Assembly: GCA_938075585.1 (NCBI GenBank)
Contig: CALJHG010000006.1
Coordinates: 1 to 60,256, forward strand
From: an uncultured Gammaproteobacteria bacterium
Lineage (GTDB): Bacteria; Pseudomonadota; Gammaproteobacteria; Ga0077536
Reading direction: 5' to 3'
DNA: 60,256 nucleotides
Positions 9,272 through 21,865 of this stretch are shown here, piece by piece; within the stretch, counting starts at the first letter, position 1; every line of letters starts with the position of its first letter. Made by a program: the position numbers and the translations under genes. The notes beneath the pieces are model-generated. The model was not told the DNA's origin. It worked only from the letters and a program-made list of their open reading frames with translations, and did no database searches.

Positions 9272-9691
9272 TTAACGTCCAGTACGACCGCGAAGTCTTT
9301 GAATAGTCTGCAGTTGAGCTATCGTTTCTGCTAACTCTACTCTAGCCTTGGCATAATCTATAGTGGCATCAGTATCTGCTAACGCAATTTCCGCCGCTTC
9401 TTTAGCTTTCAATACCAATGATTCATCCAAGTCTTCCGCCCGCTCAGCAGTATCCGACAATATCGTTACCACTTTAGGTTGAACTTCCAACAAACCTCCA
9501 GACACGTAAAATGAAGATTCTTCACTATTAGCTAATCTCAGCCGAACTTCGCCGGGCCCAAGACGCGATAACATGGGCGCATGCCCAGGGGCTATTCCAA
9601 CTTCACCCAAAATAGCTGGCGCGAATACCATCTCAGCCTCTCCCGAGAAAATTTCTCTCTCAGCACTCACAATGTCGACTTGAACTGTCAT
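9272..9691 (-). CDS. atpC: ATP synthase epsilon subunit
   Basis: A 139-residue F1 epsilon subunit: an N-terminal beta-sandwich (VDIVSAEREIFSGEAEMV, GEVGIAPGHAPML, YVSGGLLEVQP) followed by a two-helix C-terminus from about residue 88. It belongs to the rotor stalk and can inhibit ATP hydrolysis when its C-terminal helices extend. It is the last gene of the atp operon, 18 bases after atpD. The C-terminus ends in RLRGRTGR. Confidence 0.97.
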   Translation of the reverse strand: MTVQVDIVSAEREIFSGEAEMVFAPAILGEVGIAPGHAPMLSRLGPGEVRLRLANSEESSFYVSGGLLEVQPKVVTILSDTAERAEDLDESLVLKAKEAAEIALADTDATIDYAKARVELAETIAQLQTIQRLRGRTGR

Positions 9692-9709
9692 ATTTTTGCC
9701 CCTAGAGCA

Positions 9710-11107
<1,398 letters not shown>

Positions 11108-11143
11108 TTATAAAAGTTTATGTTGAATAAATACCGCATGAAG

Positions 11144-12001
11144 CTATACCGCCGCCGCGCCACTTACAATTTCAGATAATTCTTGCGTAATTGCCGCCTG
11201 TCTAGCCTTATTATATATAAGTTCTAGCTCATCTATTGCTTTGCCCGCATTATCAGAAGCAGACTTCATCGCCACCATGCGCGCAGCCTGTTCACACGCA
11301 ATATTTTCTACCACTCCTTGGTAGACAAGCGACTCAATATACCGCGTTAAAAGTTGATCCATCACCTCTGGTGCCTCCGGTTCATATATGTAATCCCAAT
11401 GATGCGACAAATCACTGGCCTCCTCGGGAACTAATGGCAATAATTGCTCAAACTTTGGCGATTGGGTCATGCGATTTACAAATTCGTTAGAAACTAAATA
11501 CAATTTATCTAACTTGTTACCGTTATATAATTCCAACATAACGTTTACTGGACCTATTAAGTCTTGTAACTTGGGCGCATCACCCAATTGGGACGCTTGC
11601 GCAGAGATGTTTCCGCCTATTCGAGAAAAGAAACTGGTCCCTTTATTACCAATGAGGCAAAGGTGAAGTTCTTTCCCTTCATCCTCCCATTTCTGGAAAT
11701 TACGCAGAGCCTGCCTAAAAAGATTGCCATTTAAGCCACCGCAAAGACCACGATCAGACGAAACTATTATTAGTCCTATACGCTTCTCATCACGATTCTC
11801 TAAAAAAGGGTGTCGGTACTCTGATTTCGCATGAGCTATATGTGAAACTACCTGCCGCATTTTATCAGCATAAGGTCTAGCACTGGTCATACGATCCTGT
11901 GCTTTTCGCATTTTACTAGCTGCAACCATCTCCATAGCTTTGGTTATTTTTTGAGTGTTTTTAACACTGCCTATCTTAGTGCGGATTTCTTTCGCTGACA
12001 T
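11144..12001 (-). CDS. atpG: ATP synthase gamma subunit
   Basis: A 285-residue gamma subunit, the central rotor shaft. It starts [33 protein letters not shown], the near-invariant N-terminal helix, has [10 protein letters not shown] in the middle and ends with the C-terminal coiled-coil helix ([28 protein letters not shown]). It is separated from atpA by a leader containing one copy of a 20-base tandem repeat (see 12016-12055); TTTAGG lies upstream of its ATG. Confidence 0.97.
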   Translation of the reverse strand: MSAKEIRTKIGSVKNTQKITKAMEMVAASKMRKAQDRMTSARPYADKMRQVVSHIAHAKSEYRHPFLENRDEKRIGLIIVSSDRGLCGGLNGNLFRQALRNFQKWEDEGKELHLCLIGNKGTSFFSRIGGNISAQASQLGDAPKLQDLIGPVNVMLELYNGNKLDKLYLVSNEFVNRMTQSPKFEQLLPLVPEEASDLSHHWDYIYEPEAPEVMDQLLTRYIESLVYQGVVENIACEQAARMVAMKSASDNAGKAIDELELIYNKARQAAITQELSEIVSGAAAV

Positions 12002-12015
12002 ATCGTTTACCTAAA

Positions 12016-12055
12016 AACAACCAATTACCAAGAGTAACAACCAATTACCAAGAGT
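12016..12055. repeat. Perfect 20-base tandem duplication at the atpA-atpG junction
   Basis: The unit aacaaccaattaccaagagt occurs at 12016-12035 and again at 12036-12055 without a mismatch. Read on the minus strand, each copy contains TCTTGGTAA, so the atpA stop codon and its last codons are repeated after the true stop. The coding sequence of AtpA is unaffected and the effect is to lengthen the atpA-atpG spacer by 20 bases. It looks like a recent slippage or strand-switch duplication. Confidence 0.95.
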
Positions 12056-13586
12056 GACTTTCAGAAAAAGAGTCTAGCGCCGCCTTCAAGTTGGCCTTGA
12101 TAGAGTCATCAAACACACCCGATTCATTGATCTGTTGCATCAATCCTCCGTGTCCTTCATTCATGTAGTCAACTAACGCCCCTTCGTATTCGCCAATTTT
12201 CTCCAAAGGCACCTCGTCGATATAACTATTCTCGACCGCGAATAAGCTGACAGCCATTTCTGCTACTGATAGAGGGGAGTATTGCTTTTGCTTCATCAAC
12301 TCCATTACCCTTTGTCCTCTTTCAAGTTGCTTCCTAGTCGCCTCATCAAGATCCGACGCAAATTGAGAGAATGCCGCTAACTCACGATATTGCGCAAGCG
12401 CTAATCTAACGCCCCCGCCCAACTTTTTAATAATTGATGTCTGGGCAGCACCACCAACTCGTGATACAGACAAACCAGCGTTTATAGCAGGTCTAAATCC
12501 CGAGTTAAATAAATCGGTCTCAAGATAGATTTGACCATCAGTGATGGAAATCACATTCGTAGGAACAAAGGCGGAAACGTCACCTGCCTGTGTCTCGATT
12601 ATGGGAAGCGCAGTTAGTGACCCTGTTTTCCCCTTCACTTCACCATTAGTGATTTTTTCCACGTGCTCAGCACTGACACGAGAAGCGCGTTCCAAAAGTC
12701 TTGAGTGCAAATAGAAAACATCACCAGGGTAAGCCTCTCTACCTGGGGGGCGCCTGAGTAAAAGCGACACCTGTCTATACGCCCACGCCTGTTTTGTAAG
12801 ATCGTCATAAATAATGAGAGCGTCTTCGCCTCTATCTCGAAAATACTCGCCCATAGCACAGCCAGCATATGGAGCAATATACTGCATGGCCGCAGAATCC
12901 GACGCTGTCGCAGCGACTATGATTGTATGTTCTAGCGCACCGTGTTCCTCAAGCTTACGTATTACTGCACTGATCGAGGATGCTTTCTGTCCGATAGCAA
13001 CATACACACATTTTATCCCCGTGCCTTTCTGATTGATGATCGCATCTACCGCAACTGCTGTCTTACCTGTTTGGCGATCACCAATAATTAGCTCTCTTTG
13101 TCCCCGACCTACAGGAACCATCGCATCGATAGACTTCAACCCGGTCTGCACTGGCTCGTCAACCGACTGACGTTCGATTACTCCCGGGGCGATTTTTTCT
13201 ATCGGCTCTGTTCGTTCGGTGACAATTTCGCCTTTACCATCTATGGGGGCGCCCAGTGAATCAACAACTCTTCCTAGCAAGGGTTCACCGACGGGTACTT
13301 CCAAAATACGCCCCGTACACCGGCAAGTATCGCCCTCCGACAGGTGCTCATAAGAGCCGAGCACTACCGCGCCCACTGAGTCTTGCTCCAGGTTCAACGC
13401 TAGACCAAACACTCCTCCGGGAAATTCTATCATTTCACCTTGCATGACATCACTAAGCCCGTGTATTCGTGCTATTCCGTCAGACAAGCTGACAATAGTA
13501 CCTTCCGTACGGGCCTCAGTGTTAAGTTCAAGACCTTCAATTCTTTTTTTGATCAGTTCGCTGATCTCTGTTGCGCTGACACTCAT
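12045..13586 (-). CDS. atpA: ATP synthase alpha subunit
   Basis: A 513-residue non-catalytic alpha subunit of F1. The P-loop GDRQTGKT is at 169-176; [12 protein letters not shown] is the Walker B region and [21 protein letters not shown] the conserved downstream block containing the arginine finger neighbourhood ([10 protein letters not shown] near 370). Length equals that of E. coli. Its last codons and stop lie in the second copy of a 20-base tandem repeat. The order and spacing are those of a standard atp operon. Confidence 0.98.
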   Translation of the reverse strand: MSVSATEISELIKKRIEGLELNTEARTEGTIVSLSDGIARIHGLSDVMQGEMIEFPGGVFGLALNLEQDSVGAVVLGSYEHLSEGDTCRCTGRILEVPVGEPLLGRVVDSLGAPIDGKGEIVTERTEPIEKIAPGVIERQSVDEPVQTGLKSIDAMVPVGRGQRELIIGDRQTGKTAVAVDAIINQKGTGIKCVYVAIGQKASSISAVIRKLEEHGALEHTIIVAATASDSAAMQYIAPYAGCAMGEYFRDRGEDALIIYDDLTKQAWAYRQVSLLLRRPPGREAYPGDVFYLHSRLLERASRVSAEHVEKITNGEVKGKTGSLTALPIIETQAGDVSAFVPTNVISITDGQIYLETDLFNSGFRPAINAGLSVSRVGGAAQTSIIKKLGGGVRLALAQYRELAAFSQFASDLDEATRKQLERGQRVMELMKQKQYSPLSVAEMAVSLFAVENSYIDEVPLEKIGEYEGALVDYMNEGHGGLMQQINESGVFDDSIKANLKAALDSFSESHSW

Positions 13587-13642
13587 TGCAGTCCTCTGGG
13601 GCTATTATTTAAGTTGATTAAAGTTTTCATTCACTAATTTAA

Positions 13643-14176
13643 CTAAATTATTTTTTGCTTCATGTGGACTAAACGCCCACGAAGAGACAAATCTATGACA
13701 GAGTCACCTATCTTTATGACAGCTCCTCCAATTAACCCAAGATCCACTTGAGTTTCCAAATTGCAGCTTTTATTGTAGCGAGCTCCAATCGAAGTTTTCA
13801 GTTTCTCTCGCTCGGAAACACTAAGTTCATAAGCGGAGGTAATCGTCGCAGTGACTACGCCTTCAGACTCGGCATTAAGCGCACTAAATAGTTGCAGAAT
13901 TTGCGGTACGACTCCTAACCTCTTAGCTTCAACCAGCAAACTTAAAAAATTTATTTGTTGTTTCGAAAGGTCTTTGCCTAGCACCTCAACAAGAATCGAG
14001 AGCAAAGTATCGTCAGCGACCTTCGGATTACCAACTAAATTACTCAAACTAGGCTCTTTAAGCGCATCACACAAGCATGAAAGCATATGCATCCAATCGC
14101 CAGAATGTTTTTCTGGATGAGAATAGTTAAAGGCCGCTTCGGCATAGGGTCTAGCGACTGTTAAACTTTCTTGCAC
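13643..14176 (-). CDS. atpH: ATP synthase delta subunit
   Basis: A 177-residue delta subunit (OSCP family) joining the peripheral stalk to the top of F1. It begins with the typical TVARPYAEAAFNY helix and ends with the conserved DLGLIGGAVIKIGDSVIDLSLRGRL block. It is encoded between atpF (12 bases upstream) and atpA, and the tight spacing implies coupled translation with atpF. Confidence 0.96.
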   Translation of the reverse strand: MQESLTVARPYAEAAFNYSHPEKHSGDWMHMLSCLCDALKEPSLSNLVGNPKVADDTLLSILVEVLGKDLSKQQINFLSLLVEAKRLGVVPQILQLFSALNAESEGVVTATITSAYELSVSEREKLKTSIGARYNKSCNLETQVDLGLIGGAVIKIGDSVIDLSLRGRLVHMKQKII

Positions 14177-14188
14177 GCTTAAATCTCC

Positions 14189-14659
14189 CTAGAGACTCGA
14201 GGACAGTTTGTCGAGCACATCTCGGTGAGATTGCTCATCAACTTCTCGCATTAATATTTGTTCCGCCCCTTGCAAGGCAAGCCCGCCAACTTGTTTCCTC
14301 AACATTTCCAGCATTTGATTGCGCTCTTGCTCGGCTTCTACAGCAGCGGACGCCAAAATTTTAGCTTTTTCTTCCATAGCCTCCATCTTAGCCTTTTCCA
14401 AGATTTCGTCTCTTCTCTTCTGTCCCTGCAATACAAAGTCCTGTGCTTTATTTTTCCCCTCCGATAAAATATCAGCTACGTGCTTTTCTGCATTGGCTAA
14501 CTCGTGCCTACCCTTTTCAGCTGACGCGAGTCCGTCCGCTATTTCAGCCTCACGTGCTTCCAAGGCCGCGATAATCGGAGGCCAAACATATTTCATGCAA
14601 AACCAAACAAATATCGCAAAAGATATTGCTTGGCCCAGTAGCGTTAAGTTCATATTCAT
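14189..14659 (-). CDS. atpF: ATP synthase b subunit
   Basis: A 156-residue b subunit identical in length to that of E. coli. It has an N-terminal membrane helix ([22 protein letters not shown]) followed by a long charged helix that dimerises as the stator stalk ([26 protein letters not shown]). It holds the F1 head against rotation. It sits between atpE and atpH. Confidence 0.97.
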   Translation of the reverse strand: MNMNLTLLGQAISFAIFVWFCMKYVWPPIIAALEAREAEIADGLASAEKGRHELANAEKHVADILSEGKNKAQDFVLQGQKRRDEILEKAKMEAMEEKAKILASAAVEAEQERNQMLEMLRKQVGGLALQGAEQILMREVDEQSHRDVLDKLSSSL

Positions 14660-14689
14660 CGCTAATATTCCAACTGTTCTTTAGTTAAT

Positions 14690-14947
<258 letters not shown>

Positions 14948-14978
14948 TTAATCTCCTATAAGTAATTCACACTCAAGC

Positions 14979-15800
<822 letters not shown>

Positions 15801-15861
15801 TCAAAAGTTCCTACTAGTACAATTCAACGATTAATTCCCAAATAACTTGTTCACTCAAATG

Positions 15862-16356
15862 TCAGCCCTGCTCGGACAAATCCAATAATCTCAGACCAAA
15901 CCAGTTCGTCATTGTGACTACAAAATATGACGAAATCATTATCACAAACTGAACGTCTAAATAATTTATCGCTAAGCCGAACAATGCGAGCGTATATAAA
16001 ATTTTTACAAACGCGCCCATATAAATTCTTTGCAAACTTGCAACCGGCTTCTCTGGATAACTAACAGACATCCTCGAAGCCAAATAGTAGCTAGGCAATA
16101 CCGCGATAACACCACCGATGCACGCTGATTTTCCCACCGCAACCGACCCAAGCCAAATTCCCACCAAACTAAGCAGAACTGTCAAAACGCCTTGCAGAAA
16201 AACGATACGGAACATTTTTCTGCGCCAACTGTAGCCTGCTGGATTTTCTAGCACGGTAAATTTAAACTCTTCGGTCGCTATGAAACCTAATCGGCGAAAG
16301 TATAACGGATTTTCGTGTCTCGTGGCAAGGGACTGCTTTAGCGGGCTACCGTTCAA
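15862..16356 (-). CDS. atpI: ATP synthase protein I (AtpI)
   Basis: A small membrane protein with four helices (GVLTVLLSLVGIWLGSV; ACIGGVIAVLPSYYLASRM; MGAFVKILYTLALFGLAI; FVIMISSYFVVTMTNWFGL), in the position and with the shape of AtpI, an assembly or Mg/Ca-related accessory of the F-type synthase. From the TTG at 16356 it is 164 residues, some 35-40 longer than usual; a GTG at 16254 or the ATG at 16215 would give a more typical N-terminus. None of the starts has a strong Shine-Dalgarno sequence, so the true start is unsettled. Confidence 0.82.
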   Translation of the reverse strand: MNGSPLKQSLATRHENPLYFRRLGFIATEEFKFTVLENPAGYSWRRKMFRIVFLQGVLTVLLSLVGIWLGSVAVGKSACIGGVIAVLPSYYLASRMSVSYPEKPVASLQRIYMGAFVKILYTLALFGLAINYLDVQFVIMISSYFVVTMTNWFGLRLLDLSEQG

Positions 16357-16370
16357 AGACAGCCAGACAG

Positions 16371-17243
16371 TTAGCGTTTTATGTGTTCCAGTATTCCCTC
16401 AAGTTCGTCCAAAGAATTATAACTTATAACTACCTTACCTGCTCCTGAGTTTCTGTGCCGAATTTGAACTTGAGCCGCGATACGTTCACTAATCGAACTT
16501 TCTAGGCCGGCTATATTTGGATCGCGAGGACTCCCCTCTTTAGGATTTTCTTCGGATTTGGCGCGACTTTTTTTGATCAACCCCTCAACCGCGCGAACAC
16601 TCAACTTTTCTTCAGCAGCACGCGCGGCTATCTTCCCCTGCGATGGACCGGAAACCCCTAGTAAGGCTCGCGCATGGCCCATTTCCAATAATCCATCCTC
16701 AAGTAATTGTCTCGATCGTTCCTCTAAATCAAGCAATCTGATTAGATTACTCACAGTCGCACGGGACTTACCGATGGAAGTCGCAACCTGTGCGTGTGTC
16801 ATACTAAATTCATTAACTAATCGCGCTAAGGCGAGCGCTTCTTCAATTGGGTTTAGCTGCTCACGTTGAATATTTTCAATAAGAGCCACGCTGTGAGCGT
16901 CGCTGTCGTCTATCTCTTTAATAATAGCTGGTAATTCTGGCAATCCAGCCAGCTGACTCGCTCTCCAGCGCCTCTCTCCAGCTATCAATTCATAGCCGCT
17001 GCTATCTTCTAACTTTCGGACAACCACCGGTTGTAGGACACCATGTTCTTTAATTGACTCAGCTAATTCACTTAACGCATTTTCCTCGATCTTTATTCTA
17101 GGCTGATATCGCCCGCGCTTGATCAAATCTATATCAAGCATCTTCAGTTCACTGCTGTCGTCTTTCGACAACACGCCTGTATTCGTATCCACACTCAGCA
17201 GAGCATCTAGTCCTCGACCAAGCCCTCTTTTTTTTATACCCAT
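16371..17243 (-). CDS. parB: Chromosome partitioning protein ParB
   Basis: A 290-residue ParB/Spo0J. The N-terminus KKRGLGRGLDALLS is the ParA-interaction tail; the CTPase/ParB domain contains RGRYQPR, GVLQPVVVR and the GERRWRASQLAG box; then follows a helix-turn-helix (THAQVATSIGKSRATVSNLIRLL) and a C-terminal dimerisation domain. ParB loads on parS and spreads to organise the origin region. I chose the ATG at 17243 because AGGTGG ends seven bases before it; the frame opens at a GTG at 17255 which lies inside that Shine-Dalgarno sequence. It lies upstream of atpI and downstream of parA. Confidence 0.96.
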   Translation of the reverse strand: MGIKKRGLGRGLDALLSVDTNTGVLSKDDSSELKMLDIDLIKRGRYQPRIKIEENALSELAESIKEHGVLQPVVVRKLEDSSGYELIAGERRWRASQLAGLPELPAIIKEIDDSDAHSVALIENIQREQLNPIEEALALARLVNEFSMTHAQVATSIGKSRATVSNLIRLLDLEERSRQLLEDGLLEMGHARALLGVSGPSQGKIAARAAEEKLSVRAVEGLIKKSRAKSEENPKEGSPRDPNIAGLESSISERIAAQVQIRHRNSGAGKVVISYNSLDELEGILEHIKR

Positions 17244-17278
17244 AAATTTAACCACCTATAACAGTACTGTTGTACGAA

Positions 17279-18052
17279 TTATGCTTTATTTTTGCTCCGT
17301 AACATTTCACCCGCCAGCGATAGGTATGCTAATGAACCCGCGGATGAGCTATCATATACGAGCACTGGAATACCATGACTAGGAGCCTCAGCTAGGCGAA
17401 CATTTCTAGGAATAATCGTTCGATATACCTTTTCGCCAAAATGAGCGATCAGTTGTCCAGACACTTCTCTGGCAAGATTGTTTCGGGAGTCAAACATGGT
17501 CCTTAAAACACCATCTATCTCTAGCTCGGGGTTCAATAATCGCTTAATTTTTTTCATCGTCTCCAGTAGAGCCGACAAGCCTTCCAAAGCATAATATTCG
17601 CATTGGGTTGGAATCATTAACCCATCAGCTGCTACAAGTGCATTTACTGTGAGCATATTCAGCGAGGGAGGACAATCAATAAAGACATACTCGTAATCTT
17701 CTAAGATCGGTTTAAATGCGCACTTTAAACGAGTTTCGCGATGAGCTTGCTCTAACAGGCCGATTTCCGCTCCGGTTAGATCGCTATTTCCGGCTATCAA
17801 ATCATAACCGCCCGCCACATCCCTTAAAATAGCATCGCGAATATTTGATGATTCATCCATCAACACGTCAAAAGCTGAAAATGATAAGGCGTTCTTATCG
17901 ATACCACTTCCAACGGTCGCGTTTCCTTGAGGGTCGAGGTCTACCAGTAGCGTCTTTCGACGAGTAGCGTGCATGGAAGCTGCTATATTAACGCTAGTAG
18001 TGGTCTTTCCCACGCCTCCTTTTTGATTTGCTATGGCAACAATTCGCGACAC
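17279..18052 (-). CDS. parA: Chromosome partitioning ATPase ParA (Soj)
   Basis: A 257-residue ParA/MinD-family ATPase with the deviant Walker A KGGVGKTT at residues 11-18, VDLDPQGNAT, and the Walker B FIDCPPSLNMLTVNAL. The lack of an N-terminal DNA-binding extension marks it as the chromosomal (Soj) rather than plasmid type Ia form. It starts on GTG and lies 35 bases upstream of parB. Together they segregate the replication origin; the adjacency to rsmG and mnmG is typical of origin-proximal gammaproteobacterial loci. Confidence 0.97.
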   Translation of the reverse strand: MSRIVAIANQKGGVGKTTTSVNIAASMHATRRKTLLVDLDPQGNATVGSGIDKNALSFSAFDVLMDESSNIRDAILRDVAGGYDLIAGNSDLTGAEIGLLEQAHRETRLKCAFKPILEDYEYVFIDCPPSLNMLTVNALVAADGLMIPTQCEYYALEGLSALLETMKKIKRLLNPELEIDGVLRTMFDSRNNLAREVSGQLIAHFGEKVYRTIIPRNVRLAEAPSHGIPVLVYDSSSAGSLAYLSLAGEMLRSKNKA

Positions 18053-18125
18053 TTTTATCTACTCGCATGACTTCGATTATGCAAGAGATTATGGCATAAA
18101 TACATCACAGTCGTACTATGTTTCA

Positions 18126-18767
18126 TTAAGTCTTTTTCATAAACACAAGAGTGCGACTATCATACGACGGCACCGACACTTCCACACACCGTGCTGGCCC
18201 CAGTAAAGCCTCAGCCTCCGATAATTCACTCAATTTAATCCGTGATTTCATCGCAACCACCTCCGTTTGTGAACCGACCAGATGTATACTTTTTTCTACA
18301 AATTTATTAAGAGGCCCAAATGCCCTCGAAATAACGTATCGAAACGATCGGCTCGGGTTATATTGCTCCACCGGCTGAGAATTGATATCAATCATACGCA
18401 AACCTAATTGCATCTTAATATGCTGTAGAAATCTTGAACGCTTACCACGAGGCTCCACTAGAGCGATATATCTTTCGGGATCAGCTATTGCCAATACTAT
18501 GCCGGGTAAACCCGCACCACTCCCGATATCGACAAGAGGTCCTTGGCTCAGAAAAGGAACTACCGCAAGACAATCAATAACGTGACCGGTAATGTAGCTT
18601 TCAACAGAATTAGCACCGGTTAAATTAGCTATTTTGTTCCACTCAATAGCTAATTGAGAATATTTAACAAGCGATTCGGCCTGCCTTTCATTTAGGTCAA
18701 CATTAACGCGTTCACCGAGCCTTAAAACTAATCCCAGGTTATCTTGAGAATACTTAATATGATTCAA
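18126..18767 (-). CDS. rsmG: 16S rRNA (guanine527-N7)-methyltransferase RsmG
   Basis: A 213-residue SAM-dependent methyltransferase with [26 protein letters not shown] (motif I), [12 protein letters not shown] and the VISRAFGPL motif of RsmG/GidB. It makes m7G527 in 16S rRNA, a modification linked to low-level streptomycin resistance when lost. Its ATG overlaps the mnmG stop by four bases (ATGA), the usual coupled pair. Confidence 0.96.
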   Translation of the reverse strand: MNHIKYSQDNLGLVLRLGERVNVDLNERQAESLVKYSQLAIEWNKIANLTGANSVESYITGHVIDCLAVVPFLSQGPLVDIGSGAGLPGIVLAIADPERYIALVEPRGKRSRFLQHIKMQLGLRMIDINSQPVEQYNPSRSFRYVISRAFGPLNKFVEKSIHLVGSQTEVVAMKSRIKLSELSEAEALLGPARCVEVSVPSYDSRTLVFMKKT

Positions 18768-20656
18768 GCCGACCGCGCTACCGTGATGCCAGCCCTTTTT
18801 AAAAAAACCGCCAACAGAGAAATAGCAACTGGTGTCACGCCTGAAATCCGTGACGCCTGGCCTAACGTACTGGGGCGAATCTCTGTCAGCTTTTGTACGA
18901 CCTCATTCGAGAGGCCACGTACCTCCGCGTAGGAAAAATCTGAGGGCATCGCAATATTTTCTAATGACTTAAGGCGCTCAATTTCTCCTAACTGCCTATT
19001 AATGTAGCCACTATAAAGAGCCACGTTTTCAATTTGCTCGATAACCCTTTCATCATCTATAGCTGGCCCAGTGTCAGGCAAAGCCATAAGCAATTTATAA
19101 TCAATATTTGGTCTTTTTAACAAGTCAGACAGCCGCTGCTTCTTTCGAAGCGGTTGGCCCATCAAAAGCTTAAATTTTTCGCCTTTATCATCATCCGGAG
19201 AAATCCAGATATCCTCTAAACGGTGCTGCTCCCTTGCAATTAATTCTTGTTTTTTCTGGAAATCAGCCCATTGTACATCACCTACTAGCCCAAGCTCCCG
19301 ACCAACTGGAGTCAATCGAATATCCGCATTATCTTCCCTCAGCAAAAGGCGATGCTCCGCTCGGCTAGTGAACATTCTATAAGGTTCGTCAGTACCCCGC
19401 GTCACTAGGTCGTCTACTAAGACCCCCAAATATCCTTCGTCTCTCTTGGGATACCACTCTGCCTTATTTTGTACGCGCAGAGCGGCATTGACGCCCGCTA
19501 ACAACCCTTGCGCCGCAGCCTCCTCATAACCGGTTGTACCATTAATTTGACCCGCAAAAAATAGGCTATCTATATCGCGAGTCTCTAGCCAAGGATTAAG
19601 ACCTTTTGGATCGAAATAATCGTATTCAATCGCATAACCCGGCCTAGTTATGACCGCTTTTTGAAAACCACTGATCGACTGAACTAATTCAACTTGAACA
19701 TCGTAAGGTAAGCTAGTAGAAATTCCGTTAGGGTATATTTCCCTGACATTAAGCCCCTCTGGCTCCACAAAAATTTGGTGCTTGGCTCTATCCTCAAATC
19801 GAACAACCTTGTCTTCAATTGAGGGGCAATATCTCGGCCCTGTACTTTCTATATTGCCATTAAACATCGGCGATCTAGTTAAACTATTTCTAATTATCTC
19901 GTGTGTGCGGTCATTCGTGTAGGTAATATGACATTCTGTTTGCGCAGGATGTTCTTTTCTGTCTCCCGAAAATGAGAATATTGGCCTAGGTGAATCGCCC
20001 TGCTGGATCTCCATTAAACTGAAATCAACCGTCCGTCCGTCAATCCTAGGGGGCGTACCGGTTTTTAATCTCCCAACTTTCAAATCAAGTGCTCTCAACC
20101 TCCTAGAAAGAGGGTTCGAGGGTGGATCGCCGGCCCTGCCACCAGAGAAATTAGATTCTCCAACATGAATAATACCACCTAAAAAAGTGCCTACGGTTAG
20201 AACAACTACTCCGGCCCGAAATTGCAAACCCATTTCAGTTGTCACTCCGCACAAAACGCCCTGTTCCAAGATCAAGTCGTCCACAGACTGCTGAAAAATA
20301 GTAAGCTTATTTTGATTCTCCAGAACCCTACGTGTTTCAGCTCGATAGAGCTGACGATCAATCTGAGCCCGCGTTGCTCTCACAGCCGGGCCTTTACTCG
20401 CATTTAACGTCCTAAAATGAATACCACATGCATCTGCTCCTCGCGCCATATACCCGCCTAAAGCATCAATCTCCTTCACTAAATGGCCTTTGCCAATACC
20501 GCCAATCGCAGGATTGCAGGACATCTGTCCAAGCGTTTCAATATTTTGAGTTAGTAACAAAGTCTCCGAACCCATCCTGGCAGCCGCAAGTGCAGCCTCT
20601 GTACCGGCATGCCCACCACCAATCACAATTACATCGAATTCATTTTTTACGCTCAT
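18764..20656 (-). CDS. mnmG: tRNA uridine-5-carboxymethylaminomethyl modification enzyme MnmG
   Basis: An FAD-binding protein of 630 residues from the chosen start, the usual size. It starts with [23 protein letters not shown], and contains [14 protein letters not shown], the CGVT/GTFLGG blocks and a C-terminal helical domain that binds MnmE and tRNA. With MnmE and GTP it installs the cmnm5 group at U34. The frame continues upstream to 20725, but homology begins at the Met at 20656, so the extra 23 residues were excluded. No mnmE is adjacent here, unlike in Pseudomonas. Confidence 0.96.
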   Translation of the reverse strand: MSVKNEFDVIVIGGGHAGTEAALAAARMGSETLLLTQNIETLGQMSCNPAIGGIGKGHLVKEIDALGGYMARGADACGIHFRTLNASKGPAVRATRAQIDRQLYRAETRRVLENQNKLTIFQQSVDDLILEQGVLCGVTTEMGLQFRAGVVVLTVGTFLGGIIHVGESNFSGGRAGDPPSNPLSRRLRALDLKVGRLKTGTPPRIDGRTVDFSLMEIQQGDSPRPIFSFSGDRKEHPAQTECHITYTNDRTHEIIRNSLTRSPMFNGNIESTGPRYCPSIEDKVVRFEDRAKHQIFVEPEGLNVREIYPNGISTSLPYDVQVELVQSISGFQKAVITRPGYAIEYDYFDPKGLNPWLETRDIDSLFFAGQINGTTGYEEAAAQGLLAGVNAALRVQNKAEWYPKRDEGYLGVLVDDLVTRGTDEPYRMFTSRAEHRLLLREDNADIRLTPVGRELGLVGDVQWADFQKKQELIAREQHRLEDIWISPDDDKGEKFKLLMGQPLRKKQRLSDLLKRPNIDYKLLMALPDTGPAIDDERVIEQIENVALYSGYINRQLGEIERLKSLENIAMPSDFSYAEVRGLSNEVVQKLTEIRPSTLGQASRISGVTPVAISLLAVFLKRAGITVARSA

Positions 20657-20887
20657 AGCAAAACTATTATACACAAAGTGTTGATTACTAAAGCACGATC
20701 TTGAGCGCTGACGAATCAATTTCATGGGTAAATCCTAAATGCTAATTAACAATTTTTAATTGTGTGACCCTTGATCCTAAAAAGGATGTGGCTTTAAAGT
20801 ACGTCTCAATCTGGATAATATTTTTGAATAACTAAAAAAATAGTCTCCAAAGGTATAATATGCTCGCAAACTTAATTTAGAGAGAGG
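20657..20887. other. A+T-rich divergent gap with a consensus DnaA box (weak oriC candidate)
   Basis: This 231-base gap separates the leftward mnmG-rsmG-par-atp block from the rightward ABC cluster. It holds one exact DnaA box, TTATACACA at 20667-20675, two GATC sites, a short AT palindrome (CAATTTTTAATTG) and the hairpin ATCCTAAAAAGGAT. Position next to mnmG and outward transcription on both sides resemble the E. coli oriC setting. A single box is too little for a confident origin, and dnaA, rpmH and mioC are absent from the window. Confidence 0.25.
20854..20859 (+). promoter_or_regulatory. Probable -10 element for the Gld-like ABC operon
   Basis: An exact TATAAT 28 bases before the first possible start codon of the ABC ATPase gene. 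No convincing TTGACA-like -35 lies 16-18 bases upstream, so strength is uncertain; expected transcription start is near 20866, giving a leader of about 20-30 bases. Confidence 0.45.
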
Positions 20888-21865
20888 ATGACATTGGCTG
20901 AGACACTTGTAGAGGTAATCGGGCTGACAAAATCGTTTGGTTCAATAAAAGCCGTCGACAATATTTCACTTTCTGTAAATAGAGGAGAAGTTTTAGGCTT
21001 TCTAGGGCCGAATGGAGCGGGTAAATCGACCTCTATGAAAATGATTACTGGTTTTTTGACTCCGACCAGCGGAACAATAAAAATATCTGGTAATGATATC
21101 AGCGTCAATCCTATAGAGGCTAAAGCAAGCATCGGATATTTACCCGAGGGTGCTCCTGCTTACGGGGAAATGACACCCTTGAACTTTCTGTCCTTTGTTG
21201 CGGAGGTACGAGGAATTGATAAATCTGCAAGAGCCTCCAAAGTAGACGAAATCATCAATAAGATCCATCTAGAACGTGTAGCACATCAGCCTATAGAAAC
21301 TCTTTCAAAAGGCTTTAAAAGACGAGTAGGAATCGCGCAAGCTATACTACATGACCCTGAAATATTAATATTAGACGAACCAACCGACGGTTTAGACCCT
21401 AATCAAAAACATGAGATCAGAGCTCTCATAAAAGAGATGGCAGCCGACAAAGCGATCCTGATATCCACCCATATCCTCGAGGAAGTGGAGTCCGTTTGCA
21501 CCAAAGCCATAATAATTAGTAATGGGGGAGTTATATTCAGTGGTTCACCAATCGAACTATCTTCTAAGTCTCGCTACCACAATGCAATAACACTTGTGGT
21601 AATCAATAAAGATATTGAAAAGACAACCAAAATACTAAAGGAGCTTGAGGAGGTAATGACCATCGAACATGTCGCTGAGGCAGAACTTACTCGCGTGACT
21701 TTAATCCCACACTCATCCGAAGTAGAGATCAGCTCCTTAGTAAAAGCCAGAATGGCTGACTACGAATGTGAGATACTGCAACTATACATCGAACCAGGAC
21801 GTCTGGACGAAGTATTTCGTTCTTTGACTAACCAGCAGGAGAGCGGTGAGGTAATTCGATCATGA
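20888..21865 (+). CDS. ABC transporter ATP-binding protein, Gld-type exporter
   Basis: A 325-residue ABC ATPase: Walker A GPNGAGKST, a Q-loop replaced by GYLPEGAP, the signature LSKGFKRRVGIAQA, Walker B ILILDEPTDGLDP and the switch STHILEE. After about residue 225 comes an extra domain typical of GldA/CcmA-like exporters. Next to a six-helix permease, a GldG-like protein and a DUF4340 protein it forms a complete Gld-like system. The annotated ATG at 20888 abuts its AGAGAGG; a TTG at 20894 would sit six bases from the same Shine-Dalgarno and may be the real start. The 3' end overlaps the permease ATG by four bases. Confidence 0.88.
   Translation: MTLAETLVEVIGLTKSFGSIKAVDNISLSVNRGEVLGFLGPNGAGKSTSMKMITGFLTPTSGTIKISGNDISVNPIEAKASIGYLPEGAPAYGEMTPLNFLSFVAEVRGIDKSARASKVDEIINKIHLERVAHQPIETLSKGFKRRVGIAQAILHDPEILILDEPTDGLDPNQKHEIRALIKEMAADKAILISTHILEEVESVCTKAIIISNGGVIFSGSPIELSSKSRYHNAITLVVINKDIEKTTKILKELEEVMTIEHVAEAELTRVTLIPHSSEVEISSLVKARMADYECEILQLYIEPGRLDEVFRSLTNQQESGEVIRS

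Noticed and set aside
12655-12671. parS-like sequence TTCCACGTG inside atpA, close to parAB
   Set aside because: Only the left arm and centre match the parS consensus; the right arm (CTCAG) breaks the palindrome, and it falls in conserved atpA coding sequence.
14319-14684. 121-codon plus-strand frame opposite atpF
   Set aside because: Antisense shadow of atpF; low-complexity Ala/Ser-rich translation and no supporting context.
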